In this document: in pieces, positions 14,871 through 24,293 of the stretch
Layout: the number at the start of each line of letters is the position of its first letter
Position numbering within the stretch: position 1 is the stretch's first letter
Assembly (NCBI RefSeq): GCF_032399705.1
Contig: NZ_CP135922.1
Location: 4,960,001-5,024,000 of the forward strand
Direction of reading: 5' to 3'
Origin: Paenibacillus sp. BIC5C1
GTDB lineage: Bacteria; Bacillota; Bacilli; Paenibacillales; Paenibacillaceae
Length of the DNA stretch: 64,000 nucleotides
Notes under the pieces: model-generated
What the model was told of the DNA's origin: nothing
Seen by the model: the letters and a program-made list of their open reading frames with translations, nothing else
The model's database searches: none
Made by a program: the position numbers and the translations under genes

Positions 14871-16586
14871 TCAGGCACCAAACTGTGCATAATGCAGACG
14901 ACTGTATACTCCACCTGCTTCAAGCAATTCTTCGTGTCTGCCCTGCTCTGTAATCCCTTGCTCGGCAACAACAATAATGCGATCCGCATTTTTGATCGTA
15001 GCCAATCTGTGGGCAATAACCAGGGTAGTCCGTCCTTCGGACAATTCCGCAAGGGATTGCTGGATCGCTGCTTCGGTCTCAGTATCCAGTGCAGATGTAG
15101 CTTCATCCAAAATTAGAATCGGAGGATTCTTCAGAAACATACGCGCAATGGACAAACGCTGTTTCTGTCCGCCGGACAGTTTCACACCACGTTCACCAAT
15201 CAACGTGTCCATTCCTTCCGGCATAGAAGTGATCAGTGTCTCCATCTGAGCACGACGAGCGGCCATCCAGATTTCTTCCTCTGTTGCATCCAGCTTGCCA
15301 TACGCAATATTCTCACGAACTGTCCCATCGAAGAGGAACACGTCCTGCTGCACAATTCCGATCTGACTGCGTAATGAATCCAGCGTCATGTCTTGAATCT
15401 CCTGACCATCGATCGTGATGCGACCTTCCAGCACATCATAGAAACGAGGCAGCAGACTGCACAGCGTTGTTTTTCCTGCACCGGATGGTCCAACAAGAGC
15501 CACTGTTTCGCCAGCGTGAATATTCAGATCAATCCCTTTCAGAACAGGCTCCTGATCCGAATAGCCAAAGGTCACCTGCTCATATCGGATATCTCCACGC
15601 AGATGAGAGACCGTAGTGGCACCCGGTCGATCTTCAACGTCCGGCTCCATATCGAGCAATTCCGTATAGCGTTTGAAACCTGCAATCCCTTTTGGATACG
15701 TCTCAATAACGGAGTTGATCTTCTGAATGGGTGTAAGAAACACATTGGACAGCATAATGAACGCAATAAATTGACCATAGCTCATACTTCCATTAATGAC
15801 AAACCAAGTGCCGCAAACTAGTACAAAAAGGGATACCAGCTTCATCAGCATGTAACTGATGGAAGAGTTCCAAGCCATGATTTTGTACGCGATCAGTTTG
15901 GTCTGACGAAAGCGGCTATTGTTCACAGCGAATTGTGCTTTTTCATGCTCTTCATTAGCAAAAGCCTGAACCACGCGAATACCACTTACATTGTTTTCTA
16001 CACGTGCGTTAAAATCCGCTATATCCCCAAACATTCGGCTAAATGCCTTGGACATCTTGCTGCCAAAATACAAGGATAGATAAATAATGAGCGGTACGAT
16101 AATAAATGTTAATACGGCCAGATTTCCGTTGATGCTCATCATGATGCTGAATGCACCGATCAACGTCATCACTGCGATAAATACATCTTCCGGGCCATGA
16201 TGGGCAATCTCGCCGATATCCATGAGGTCATTGGTCATACGAGAGACTAGGTGTCCGGTTTTGGTATTGTCGAAGAAACGAAATGACAGCTTCTGTACAT
16301 GGTTAAAAAGTGCCTTACGCATATCGGTCTCGATATTAATACCAAGCTTATGTCCCCAGTATGTAACAACAAAGTTGAGGAACGAGTTTAATAGATAGAT
16401 CGCGAGCAGCGCAAGACATGCCCATAATATCCAGTCCCAGCGTCCCCCCGGCAAAAGGTCATCCACGACTCTATTAACTGCCAGCGGGAAGGCCAGTTCC
16501 AGCAGAGCTACAAAAATCGCGCAGCTAAAGTCCAGAATGAACAGCTTTTTGTAAGGCCTGTAATAGGCAAAGAAACGGCGAAGCAT
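14871..16586 (-). CDS. ABC exporter, fused membrane and ATPase domains
   Basis: A 571-residue half-transporter that should act as a homodimer or pair. Residues 1-310 contain six membrane helices of the type I exporter fold; 335-571 hold the ATPase with Walker A GPSGAGKTT, Q-loop QQDVFLFDGT, signature LSGGQKQR, Walker B ILILDEATSALD and the H-loop IAHRL. It is MsbA/LmrA-like with no protease domain. Its place between the siderophore-binding pseudogene and FecCD permeases (44 bases downstream of the second permease, same strand) suggests siderophore or iron-chelate export, but the substrate cannot be read from sequence. Confidence 0.9.
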   Translation of the reverse strand: MLRRFFAYYRPYKKLFILDFSCAIFVALLELAFPLAVNRVVDDLLPGGRWDWILWACLALLAIYLLNSFLNFVVTYWGHKLGINIETDMRKALFNHVQKLSFRFFDNTKTGHLVSRMTNDLMDIGEIAHHGPEDVFIAVMTLIGAFSIMMSINGNLAVLTFIIVPLIIYLSLYFGSKMSKAFSRMFGDIADFNARVENNVSGIRVVQAFANEEHEKAQFAVNNSRFRQTKLIAYKIMAWNSSISYMLMKLVSLFVLVCGTWFVINGSMSYGQFIAFIMLSNVFLTPIQKINSVIETYPKGIAGFKRYTELLDMEPDVEDRPGATTVSHLRGDIRYEQVTFGYSDQEPVLKGIDLNIHAGETVALVGPSGAGKTTLCSLLPRFYDVLEGRITIDGQEIQDMTLDSLRSQIGIVQQDVFLFDGTVRENIAYGKLDATEEEIWMAARRAQMETLITSMPEGMDTLIGERGVKLSGGQKQRLSIARMFLKNPPILILDEATSALDTETEAAIQQSLAELSEGRTTLVIAHRLATIKNADRIIVVAEQGITEQGRHEELLEAGGVYSRLHYAQFGA

Positions 16587-16630
16587 GGACTGGAGTCCTC
16601 CTTATAGCAACCATACAACATGATTGCTTT

Positions 16631-17662
16631 CTATTTCGTTTTGCTCAAGAGATACAGGAAGTACGGGGCACCAATGATGGCAACCAGAATACCTGCCGGA
16701 ATCTCTGAAGGCTGCAAGATTACGCGTCCCAGCGTATCTGCAACAAGCACAAGCAATGATCCGACCAGAGCGGATGCAGGCAAAAGGAACTGATGTTTTG
16801 GTCCCACGAGACGACGTGCCAAATGTGGACCGATTAGACCCACAAAACCAATGCCGCCACTGACGGATACGCATGATCCGGCCAGTCCCACGGCAGCAGC
16901 CAGTAGGATCAGTCTTTCACGCTCCACCGGTGCGCCGAGACCACTCGCTGTTTGATCGCCTAGGTTCAGTACATTGAGCACACGGGCTTTATACAGAACA
17001 AGCGGCACAAGGACAATGAGAAACGGCAGCAACGCTGTTACGAATTTCCAGTTGGAACCCCAGATGCTACCTGCCATCCAAGTGGCCACAAATTGATACT
17101 TCTCCGGACTGAGCCGAAGTGTTAGTACGATCATAGCTGAGCTGATCCCTGCAGCTACCCCAATCCCTGTAAGCAACATGCGCGTAGGCATGAGACCTTC
17201 TCCCTTTTTGTAAGAGAGCACATAAATCAGAAATGCAGCAAATGTTGCACCGATCAGAGCCAGAATTGGCAGCAAAAATACCGGAGCCGCCGTCGTTGTT
17301 GGGAAGAAGGATACAAACAACATCACAACCAATCCCGCTCCAGCGTTGATACCCAGAATCCCTGGATCAGCCAGAGGATTTCGGGATACCCCCTGCAGAA
17401 TACAACCGGACAGCGCAAGTCCTGCACCAACCAGAACCGAAATGACGATACGCGGCAAACGGAATTCAAACAGAATCAGTTCCTGCTTTGCCGTCCCACC
17501 GCCAAACAAGGTCCGCATAACCTCAAGTGGAGAAAGCCGAGTGAACCCTGTATTCATACTGATAATAAAAGCCGTAATAATCAACGCACCAAGCACAATC
17601 ATGACAATGGTGCTTTTTGTTCTCTTTTTGCGTTCTGCTCCAACCAGAGTTGAGGATTCCAT
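16631..17662 (-). CDS. FecCD-type siderophore ABC permease (FhuG-like)
   Basis: A 343-residue integral membrane permease of the BtuC/FecCD family. Hallmarks are RLPRIVISVLVGAGLALSG, the run QGVSRNPLADPGILGINAGAG that follows the first helices, and GGIGFVGLIGPHLARRLVG, which contains the coupling region for the ATPase. About nine to ten spans are expected. It works with the adjacent permease as a heterodimer for ferric-siderophore import. The start lies two bases after the upstream permease stop, so the two are coupled. No ATPase gene is nearby; a shared FhuC-type ATPase elsewhere is likely. Confidence 0.9.
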   Translation of the reverse strand: MESSTLVGAERKKRTKSTIVMIVLGALIITAFIISMNTGFTRLSPLEVMRTLFGGGTAKQELILFEFRLPRIVISVLVGAGLALSGCILQGVSRNPLADPGILGINAGAGLVVMLFVSFFPTTTAAPVFLLPILALIGATFAAFLIYVLSYKKGEGLMPTRMLLTGIGVAAGISSAMIVLTLRLSPEKYQFVATWMAGSIWGSNWKFVTALLPFLIVLVPLVLYKARVLNVLNLGDQTASGLGAPVERERLILLAAAVGLAGSCVSVSGGIGFVGLIGPHLARRLVGPKHQFLLPASALVGSLLVLVADTLGRVILQPSEIPAGILVAIIGAPYFLYLLSKTK

Positions 17663-17664
17663 GG

Positions 17665-18720
17665 TTACAGAGTCCTCCTTTCTTTACGCGCCAGATAGAG
17701 GAAGAAAGGTACCCCAATTAGGGCAACCAAGGCGCCAATTGGCGTCTCATATGGCGGGTTAATCATACGTGCAGCCAGATCCGCGAATACGAGCAGCAGA
17801 CTGCCCATCACTGCGGAACATGGAATAATCCAGCGATAATCGACCCCAACCAATTTACGTGTGAGATGGGGAATGATAAGCCCTACAAAACCAACAGCAC
17901 CCACCACGGATACGGCTGTACCCGCGAGGATCAGGACAACAATCAGACCAACCAGCTTGATCAAGCCAGTACGTTGACCCAACCCAACGGCAATGTCTTC
18001 TCCCAAGCTAAGCAGCGTAATGGAACGGGAAATAATAATCCCTGCAATAAGCGCAGCCAAAACCCAAGGGAACATGACCTCTAACTGGGACCACTTCGTC
18101 CCGGCTACACCACCAGCTGTCCAGAAAGCGAGATCTTGTCCAATTTTGAAATACAGTGCAATCCCTTCGCTTAGTGCTGACAACATCGCAGACACTGCCG
18201 CCCCCGCCAGAACGAGCCGGAGAGGTGTAAGTCCGGATTTGGACGCTGCACCGAAACCATAAACCAATAGAACCCCAAGTCCTGCCCCCACAAAGGAGTA
18301 CAGAATGATATACATATATGGCATGCCTGGGAAAAAGGCAAAGCAGACAGCGAGCGCAAATCCTGCGCCAGCATTCAGTCCGAGTAACCCGGAATCTGCC
18401 AGCGGGTTACGGGTCATCCCCTGCATAATCGCACCGGCTACAGCGAAGCAGGCACCGACCATCGCTCCGCCAAGTATACGTGGTAACCGAATCTCCCATA
18501 TGATCTGATGCGGAGTCAGTTCAGGATTAAAGTTAAAAATGGCTTCCCATACAACGCCCAGCTTAATATCTGCGGCCCCAAACGAAATGGATAACGCCAT
18601 CCCCAGTGCGAGCAGCAGAATCCCCCCGGTCAGGATCAATGTGGCAGCCCAGGGACGAGTGTGTATTTTGGCTGTCGGTGATTCCGTAGGTTGACTTGCC
18701 GATGAAACTTTCGAACTCAT
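17665..18720 (-). CDS. FecCD-type siderophore ABC permease (FhuB-like)
   Basis: A 351-residue permease with a polar N-terminal tail of about 25 residues, then the FecCD pattern: IRLPRILGGAMVGACFAVAG, the conserved MTRNPLADSGLLGLNAGAG, and VGAVGFVGLIIPHLTRKLVG at the coupling helix. It is the first gene behind the Fur box at 18802, so iron-repressed expression is expected. It pairs with the downstream permease. The locus lacks its own ATPase, and the likely binding protein survives only as a pseudogene. Confidence 0.9.
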   Translation of the reverse strand: MSSKVSSASQPTESPTAKIHTRPWAATLILTGGILLLALGMALSISFGAADIKLGVVWEAIFNFNPELTPHQIIWEIRLPRILGGAMVGACFAVAGAIMQGMTRNPLADSGLLGLNAGAGFALAVCFAFFPGMPYMYIILYSFVGAGLGVLLVYGFGAASKSGLTPLRLVLAGAAVSAMLSALSEGIALYFKIGQDLAFWTAGGVAGTKWSQLEVMFPWVLAALIAGIIISRSITLLSLGEDIAVGLGQRTGLIKLVGLIVVLILAGTAVSVVGAVGFVGLIIPHLTRKLVGVDYRWIIPCSAVMGSLLLVFADLAARMINPPYETPIGALVALIGVPFFLYLARKERRTL

Positions 18721-18801
18721 ATGTCCCCACCCTTGTTATGAGTGGTGCAGACAGATCCTATGTACATAACATTCACCTCTCTATTAATACATAACTGATA
18801 T

Positions 18802-18816
18802 TGATATTGATTCTCA
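18802..18816 (-). promoter_or_regulatory. Fur box upstream of the FecCD permease operon
   Basis: On the minus strand TGAGAATCAATATCA matches the 7-1-7 Fur consensus except at two positions. An overlapping TGATAT repeat lies alongside at 18796-18810. The box is 82 bases before the permease ATG. Confidence 0.7.
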
Positions 18817-18901
18817 TTCCCATAGACCATTGTATGTCAACTAACTGTCTCTGGCAATGGACAAATGGGACATGTTTATTGCATAAATGAATTTTTGTAC
18901 T

Positions 18902-18939
18902 AAAAAAAGCTGCATGGATTATAAGAACTCCAATGCAGC
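18902..18939 (-). terminator. Terminator after the glycerophosphodiesterase gene
   Basis: GCTGCAT-GGA / TCC-ATGCAGC arms with an internal loop, followed by seven T on the minus strand. Confidence 0.75.
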
Positions 18940-18959
18940 ACCTCTGTTTTAAATATGAA

Positions 18960-19697
18960 TTAACGACTATGTACAGCAGTCAATGCTGCCAGCACATCAG
19001 GCACATCCGTAATGATTCCCTTCACACCCATGTTGATCAGTTCCTGCATTTCGGTAGGATCATTCACCGTGAAAGGATGTGTTGCAATTCCCTGAGCCAG
19101 TGCAGCAGCAACTTCCTCTCGTGTTACAGCCAGCTTGTAAGGATGAAGAGCAGAAGCTTCCAGTTTGGCCGCATAATCATATGGGCGGTAGAGCTTTTCC
19201 ATATATAGAATTGCTGTGCGAATTTCCGGAGCAAGCCGTTTGCACCTCACTAACGAGGCATGATTGAAGCTGGACAGAATGACCTGTTGTTCCATATCCC
19301 AATCCCGAATCGCTTGTATCAACTTTTCTTCCATTCCTTTATAACTAACAATACCATTTTTCATTTCCAGGTTAAGTAGTATGTCTTTTCCCCGAACCAG
19401 ATCGAATAATTCATCCAAAGATGGAATGCGTTCTCCGGCAAAATCGGCATGGAACCAAGCTCCTGCGTCAAGAGTACGCAATTCTTCAACTGATTTATCC
19501 TTGACCCAGCCTTCTGCTCCAGCAGTGCGGCTTAACGTCTCATCATGTATCAGTACAAGTCTACCGTCACTGGACAGCTGCACATCCGTTTCAATGCCTG
19601 TCGCTCCAAGCTGCAAACTGCGTTCAAATGCAACCATCGTATTCTCGGGACATACGGCGGATGCTCCCCTATGGGCAATATTTTCAACTTTTTTCAT
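18960..19697 (-). CDS. Glycerophosphodiester phosphodiesterase
   Basis: A 245-residue cytosolic GDPD-family enzyme that hydrolyses glycerophosphodiesters to glycerol 3-phosphate and an alcohol. The TIM-barrel motifs are IAHRGASAVCPENTMVAF (His, Arg and Glu of the active site), GIETDVQLSSDGRLVLIHDET (Glu-x-Asp metal site and second His) and LLNLEMKN. There is no signal peptide, as in UgpQ. ATG 19697 has GGAGGGG seven bases upstream; the longer frame lacks a site. Confidence 0.9.
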   Translation of the reverse strand: MKKVENIAHRGASAVCPENTMVAFERSLQLGATGIETDVQLSSDGRLVLIHDETLSRTAGAEGWVKDKSVEELRTLDAGAWFHADFAGERIPSLDELFDLVRGKDILLNLEMKNGIVSYKGMEEKLIQAIRDWDMEQQVILSSFNHASLVRCKRLAPEIRTAILYMEKLYRPYDYAAKLEASALHPYKLAVTREEVAAALAQGIATHPFTVNDPTEMQELINMGVKGIITDVPDVLAALTAVHSR

Positions 19698-19917
19698 TCC
19701 AGCCCCTCCTGAGATCAACATTAACTCTATGACTCTCACTATAAACACAGTTTGTCATACCTGTATTAACAGAGCGTTTAATTGTGTGCTCCGTCCGTGT
19801 ATAGGGTAACATCTTGGGGTGCTGGGGATTCACTCATTTTGTGAACTCAATCTGTAAAGCAGACATAATATAGTATCAGTCATAGACAACTGCACTCCGC
19901 TGTAAGGAGGTCGCTCA

Positions 19918-20250
19918 TTGAAACCCCTAAACAAGAAGAGATCTGTATCTCACACAACTTCCTCCCAGAAAACTCACTTACCCAGAATTTCTGCCAAAAG
20001 CAGATCCGGCAAACCCAACAGCAAAACAAGAACGCCCCCCGGAGCACGCCAACATATGAAAAAGGCATCCGTTCGCGGGCTGGCCGTTCCTGACAAAACA
20101 AATAATCAAGCATCTGTCATTAACACACAGCGTGGTCTGGATCAGTTGGCTGTTATCGCCGCTATTCTGGCCCTTATTGCTGCTGTAATCGGATTGTATA
20201 TTGCCTGGAAAACACTCAGTTTGCCTGGTGATACTGTTGTAACGGTCTAA
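19918..20250 (+). CDS. Basic protein with C-terminal membrane anchor, unknown
   Basis: A 110-residue protein. The first 60 residues are very basic and Ser/Thr/Pro-rich (KKRSVSHTTSSQK, RSGKPNSKTRTPPGAR) and likely disordered; residues 76-97 form a membrane helix (LAVIAAILALIAAVIGLYIAW). Start TTG at 19918 is supported by AAGGAGG eight bases before it. Nothing in it is recognised; the shape suggests a tail-anchored nucleic-acid- or wall-associated protein. Confidence 0.5.
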   Translation: MKPLNKKRSVSHTTSSQKTHLPRISAKSRSGKPNSKTRTPPGARQHMKKASVRGLAVPDKTNNQASVINTQRGLDQLAVIAAILALIAAVIGLYIAWKTLSLPGDTVVTV

Positions 20251-20343
20251 CCTCTCTTGTCTTGTCCTGCCCTGCTCTGTCTCTCTTTTTCCTAGAGGCG
20301 GAGTTCCTTTTTTTTTTTTGCAAACAAAAAAAACCGTTCCCCT

Positions 20344-20368
20344 GAGACGCCGACCGTACCGGCGTCTC
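20344..20368. terminator. GC-rich hairpin, likely terminator
   Basis: GAGACGCCG / CGGCGTCTC perfect nine-pair stem with seven-base loop. On the minus strand a T9 run follows ten bases later; on the plus strand only TTT follows. Probably ends the YjcZ-type gene. Confidence 0.5.
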
Positions 20369-20439
20369 TTTGGAAAGGCCATTTCTTCATCGGGCATTGC
20401 CCCGGCAACTATGTCACCGTCCAGGAATGGCTGACCGAA

Positions 20440-20571
20440 TTACAGTACGAATGTACGAGAGATGATAACGAGCAGGATGAACAACACCAGTATCGCGCCT
20501 GTTGATGTCCATGCTCCACCGCCAAAGCCGCCGTATCCGTAACCGTATCCTGTGCCTTTAATTTCGCTCAT
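20440..20571 (-). CDS. YjcZ-family tiny membrane protein
   Basis: A 43-residue peptide starting at ATG 20571, with a GAGGGGAG stretch upstream. It has a Gly/Tyr-rich head (GTGYGYGYGGFGGGAW) and a hydrophobic tail STGAILVLFILLVII, the layout of the YjcZ/sporulation-associated family of Bacillales. Family members are small spore or sporulation membrane peptides. A close paralogue lies at 33888-34013. Function unknown. Confidence 0.75.
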   Translation of the reverse strand: MSEIKGTGYGYGYGGFGGGAWTSTGAILVLFILLVIISRTFVL

Positions 20572-20669
20572 GAGTGACACTCCCCTCTTTTAAGAAAGTA
20601 CACTATAGACTATGTTTTGGAAGGGAACTTGCTTGGGCACATCGGAAAGTTTTCCGCTGGAGCGGGTAG

Positions 20670-21254
20670 TTACTTATCCTGAAGCTGAGACCACTTCTGA
20701 GTCAATTGTGCCGGAATATAGGAGGACATCCGGTTCAATAGTTCAGCCGGATCAGATTCCAGACTCCATAGACTGAGATGTGAGGTATTGGAAAATCCTT
20801 CATGCACGCTGTGCTCAACCATTTTCATCAACGGCTCGTAATATCCGTTTACATTTAGCAAACCAACGGGTTTACGATGAATACCAATTTGTGCCCAGCA
20901 AAGAACCTCAAATAGTTCTTCAAATGTACCCATCCCACCAGGAAGCGCCACAAATCCGTCGGACAGCTCGGCCATCGTTGCCTTGCGTTCATGCATCGTT
21001 CCCACTTCAATCAGCTGCGTAAGTCCTCCATGAACGACCTCTCCCCGGAATAAGCCAGTTGGCATGACACCAATCACTTCTCCACCCTGTTCCAGAGCAG
21101 CATCGGCTACCGCGCCCATTAATCCCATACATGATCCCCCATAGACAAGTGCGTACCCACTATCGGCGATCTGTTTACCCAATTTAATAGCCTGCTGTGT
21201 GTAATCGGGGTGATTTCCCGGGTTGGAGCCTGCAAAAACACATATACGTTTCAA
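20670..21254 (-). CDS. LOG-family nucleoside-monophosphate phosphoribohydrolase
   Basis: A 194-residue Rossmann-fold protein of the LOG/TIGR00730 family (Bacillus YvdD). Key motifs are [13 protein letters not shown] at the N-terminus, [17 protein letters not shown], and the catalytic [14 protein letters not shown]. Characterised members release ribose 5-phosphate from AMP or cytokinin riboside monophosphates. It is full length, with the start ATG at 21254, and stands alone. Confidence 0.88.
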   Translation of the reverse strand: MKRICVFAGSNPGNHPDYTQQAIKLGKQIADSGYALVYGGSCMGLMGAVADAALEQGGEVIGVMPTGLFRGEVVHGGLTQLIEVGTMHERKATMAELSDGFVALPGGMGTFEELFEVLCWAQIGIHRKPVGLLNVNGYYEPLMKMVEHSVHEGFSNTSHLSLWSLESDPAELLNRMSSYIPAQLTQKWSQLQDK

Positions 21255-21487
21255 TGGGTTTCACTCCTTCTCATTATCTATTTCATTAGTGTATAACATG
21301 AATGTAAATACTATGTTACATCACTCATCATACTCAAGTGAATAAAAAAACACCCGACCGTTTGCAGCCGGCCGGGCTCCCATAATTAGTACACATCATT
21401 TAGAAGGGGTTGTTACTGTTTACTATAAAGGCCGAACATTAAATCCATATGATCTTTGCATGAAATGAATATTAAATATCATTGGAC

Positions 21488-21913
21488 TTATCGTATTCCA
21501 CGCCGTGAGCGCACCACAAACATATGCTTGTCCTTGCGAAGAATCCGGCCGTCTGCAAGCTCAACCTGATCCTCATCATGACGTATAATGGTTGTGGATA
21601 ATGCTACAATTTTGGCCCGACGCCAAATCATAACCTGTGATTTGAAATAGATGGCATTTTCAAATTGTACGGCCTTTTTCATCACATATCCAACCTTATG
21701 CACCTCGGATCGCGCTTTTTTCAAGGGAAGGCTCTCTTCAGGCAGAGGCCGGATCATTGCGATATTGTCGAACGATACCTTGATCCGCTTGGGTCCGATT
21801 CGTACACAATCCGCTTCTTCATCCCACTCGACCAGCGTTCCTTTCAGTGGCTCTCGTATGCCGGTTGCACGATATACGGCTACTTTCCGTCCTACCCAAT
21901 GTCGCAATGCCAT
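21488..21913 (-). CDS. Conserved hypothetical, beta-rich
   Basis: About 141 residues. The first part (HWVGRKVAVYRATG, LKGTLVEWDEEADCVRI, KVSFDNIAMIRPL) looks like an Sm-like or SH3-type small barrel; the rest is basic with strands around AIYFKSQVMIWRRAKIVAL. No family recognised with confidence. The start ATG 21913 avoids overlap with the upstream uracil-DNA glycosylase stop and has a GGGGGG stretch upstream. Likely co-transcribed with that gene. Confidence 0.5.
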   Translation of the reverse strand: MALRHWVGRKVAVYRATGIREPLKGTLVEWDEEADCVRIGPKRIKVSFDNIAMIRPLPEESLPLKKARSEVHKVGYVMKKAVQFENAIYFKSQVMIWRRAKIVALSTTIIRHDEDQVELADGRILRKDKHMFVVRSRRGIR

Positions 21914-21927
21914 CGCCCCCCGTTTTT

Positions 21928-22596
21928 CTAGTTTTCCGGTATCGTCCAATCAATCGGTTCAATACCTTTGGAGGTCAAGAATTCATTGGCTTTGGAAAAA
22001 GGACGACTGCCCAGGAAGCCACGATGTGCTGCAAGCGGACTTGGATGTGTGGACTCCAACACCAGGTGTTTATCCCGGTTAATGAACGCCCCTTTCTTCT
22101 GGGCATGACTGCCCCAAAGCATAAATACCATCGGTTCTGAACGTTCATTCAATGCCCGGATAACAGCGTCAGTAAACGTCTGCCAACCCAGTCCCTGATG
22201 GGAGTTCGGCTGTCCTTCACGTACCGTCAGAACTGCATTCAGCAACAGCACACCCTGCTCTGCCCAATGAACGAGCGATCCGTGATTCGGAATCGGCAGA
22301 CCCAGATCCGCGTGAAGCTCCTTATATATATTTTTCAAAGAAGGAGGAATACGCACCCCCGGTCTGACCGAGAAACTTAATCCTTGAGCCTGACCTGCTC
22401 CGTGATAAGGGTCCTGACCGATAATTACGGCCTTGACCTTATGATACGGAGTCAGTTTAAGAGCCGAGAACAAATCTTCCTTGGGTGGAAAGATGGTCTG
22501 TGTTTTATACTCGGCGGCGAGTGCATAACGAATGTTGTTGAAATACTCGGCTTCAGTCTCTTCCTGAAGCACCGTGTCCCAATCATTTCCAAACAT
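21928..22596 (-). CDS. ung: Uracil-DNA glycosylase, family 1
   Basis: A 222-residue repair enzyme that removes uracil from DNA. The family 1 motifs are complete: VIIGQDPYHGAGQAQGLSFS (catalytic Asp and water-activating loop), VLLLNAVLTVREGQ (uracil recognition) and STHPSPLAAHRGF (His and leucine intercalation loop). ATG 22596 has AAAGGAG nine bases upstream; the frame extends upstream to 22644 without support. It is followed by a small unknown gene. Confidence 0.95.
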   Translation of the reverse strand: MFGNDWDTVLQEETEAEYFNNIRYALAAEYKTQTIFPPKEDLFSALKLTPYHKVKAVIIGQDPYHGAGQAQGLSFSVRPGVRIPPSLKNIYKELHADLGLPIPNHGSLVHWAEQGVLLLNAVLTVREGQPNSHQGLGWQTFTDAVIRALNERSEPMVFMLWGSHAQKKGAFINRDKHLVLESTHPSPLAAHRGFLGSRPFSKANEFLTSKGIEPIDWTIPEN

Positions 22597-22825
22597 ATGT
22601 AAAGGCTCCTTTCCCTGATAAATACATATCCGTGCAGTCCACATAACGAACTGCCACCTGCGTGAGCCGCATCCTACGACTCATAGACTATCCACCATTT
22701 TAACATAACCGGGGACAGCAGACCAGAAGTGTACATCAGGGATAGGTTGCCTGTATAACTAACGTTACTTCAAAGTGACCATGAAACAGCGCGCTGCAAT
22801 TTGATGTGCTTTAATTCTGTACTAT

Positions 22826-24046
22826 TCAAACCTGAACGGGTATGCCCTCATCTTTATTGACCAAGACGGTGCTTATTCTTCTGAGCCCCTCTTCAAGAAC
22901 CGAACGCGGACATGCCAGGTTCAGACGGATACAACCGCCTCCATTAGCTACGAACATATGTCCATCTTCAAGTAATACCCCTGCTTGTTCAGCGAAAAAT
23001 AAAGGCAGATTTACATTTGAGGGGACGTATGCCGTAATATCAATCCATGCCAGATACGTAGCTTCCGGAATATGAAATACCGCCTGTGGCAGATAACGCT
23101 TCACATATTGATCCACAACGGCAAAATTGTCGTCGAGATACGTTTTCAACTGTCTCAGCCATTCGTCGCCATGTTCGTAAGCCGCTTGTGTTGCAGCAAT
23201 GCTCAGCGGATTTTTGAATCCATAATGCCGTTTCTGCCAGATTGTTCGAAGTCCTTCATTTGCAATAATTACATTCGAGAACATTAGGCCCGCCATATTG
23301 AACGTTTTGCTTGGAGACATACATGTAACGATTCGATCTGTATTCGGGAACAGCTTGGCAAGCGGTGTATGCTTCTTGCCTGTACGCAGCAAGTCACAGT
23401 GAATTTCATCCGAGATTACCCACACGTTATGGCTCAGACAGATCTCACCCACACGTTGTAACTCTTCTGTTGACCATACCCTTCCAGACGGATTATGCGG
23501 ATTGCAAAAAATACATAATGTGACTTGCTCATCACTGGCTTTGGCTTCAAAATCTGCAAAGTCTATTGAATAATGTCCCTGCTCGTTGATCAAATCTGAG
23601 CAAACCAGTTCAAGATGATTATGCTCCGCAGCCGATTTGAAATAACCATAGGAGGGTGTCACAATCAGCACCTTCTCATTCGGTTTGCAAATGTATTCAA
23701 CCAATTCATATAGCGCAGGAATGATCCCATGTGAGGTCTCCAGATGCTCCTTGGGGAATGACCAGTCGTAGTATCTGTGCATCCAGTTGGAGACAGCTTC
23801 GTAGTATGCCGGATCGAATACCTGGGAGTACCCCATAATTTTCCGGTCCAGGCGCTCCTTGACTGCTTCCCGTATTTCGGGAGGTGTGGCAAACTCCATA
23901 TCTGCAATCCACATGCGAATGAATTCTTCATCCTTAAAGGGAAATTTCATATCTTCTGTTCCGTTAAAAATATATTGACGGAAACCATCCGTATTCATGG
24001 CATTGGTTCCTGTGCGATCAATAATCTCATCAAAATCATACTTCAT
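22826..24046 (-). CDS. PatB/MalY-family PLP-dependent C-S lyase
   Basis: A 406-residue fold type I PLP enzyme. Motifs: WIADMEFATPPEI near the N-terminus, FCNPHNPSGRVW, WVISDEIHCDL (Asp of the cofactor site), SPSKTFNMAGL with the Schiff-base Lys, and CIRLNLACP with the carboxylate-binding Arg. The PatB/MalY group cleaves cystathionine and other C-S substrates and can affect regulation. The start is set at ATG 24046 by alignment to the family N-terminus; upstream in-frame ATGs to 24106 are possible. A divergent XRE-family gene may regulate it. Confidence 0.85.
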   Translation of the reverse strand: MKYDFDEIIDRTGTNAMNTDGFRQYIFNGTEDMKFPFKDEEFIRMWIADMEFATPPEIREAVKERLDRKIMGYSQVFDPAYYEAVSNWMHRYYDWSFPKEHLETSHGIIPALYELVEYICKPNEKVLIVTPSYGYFKSAAEHNHLELVCSDLINEQGHYSIDFADFEAKASDEQVTLCIFCNPHNPSGRVWSTEELQRVGEICLSHNVWVISDEIHCDLLRTGKKHTPLAKLFPNTDRIVTCMSPSKTFNMAGLMFSNVIIANEGLRTIWQKRHYGFKNPLSIAATQAAYEHGDEWLRQLKTYLDDNFAVVDQYVKRYLPQAVFHIPEATYLAWIDITAYVPSNVNLPLFFAEQAGVLLEDGHMFVANGGGCIRLNLACPRSVLEEGLRRISTVLVNKDEGIPVQV

Positions 24047-24293
24047 AGCCTTCTGCGCCTCTTTCTCTCTGTTCTCCATCCTGGGATGAGGTTCTGTTAG
24101 ATACATTATTTCATGGCTCAGAAGTTACATCAAACGCAGTACAATCTATTCAGAAGAAACAAATCCATCTTAATGTTTCGTGATAATAGGTATTTTCATG
24201 AAAAAAGTGTTATATTTTTCGTAAAGATTGATTTTACCAAGGGGTTTCCCCTTTTCTCATATTCTTAAGAAACTTAACAGAAGGAGATCCGAT

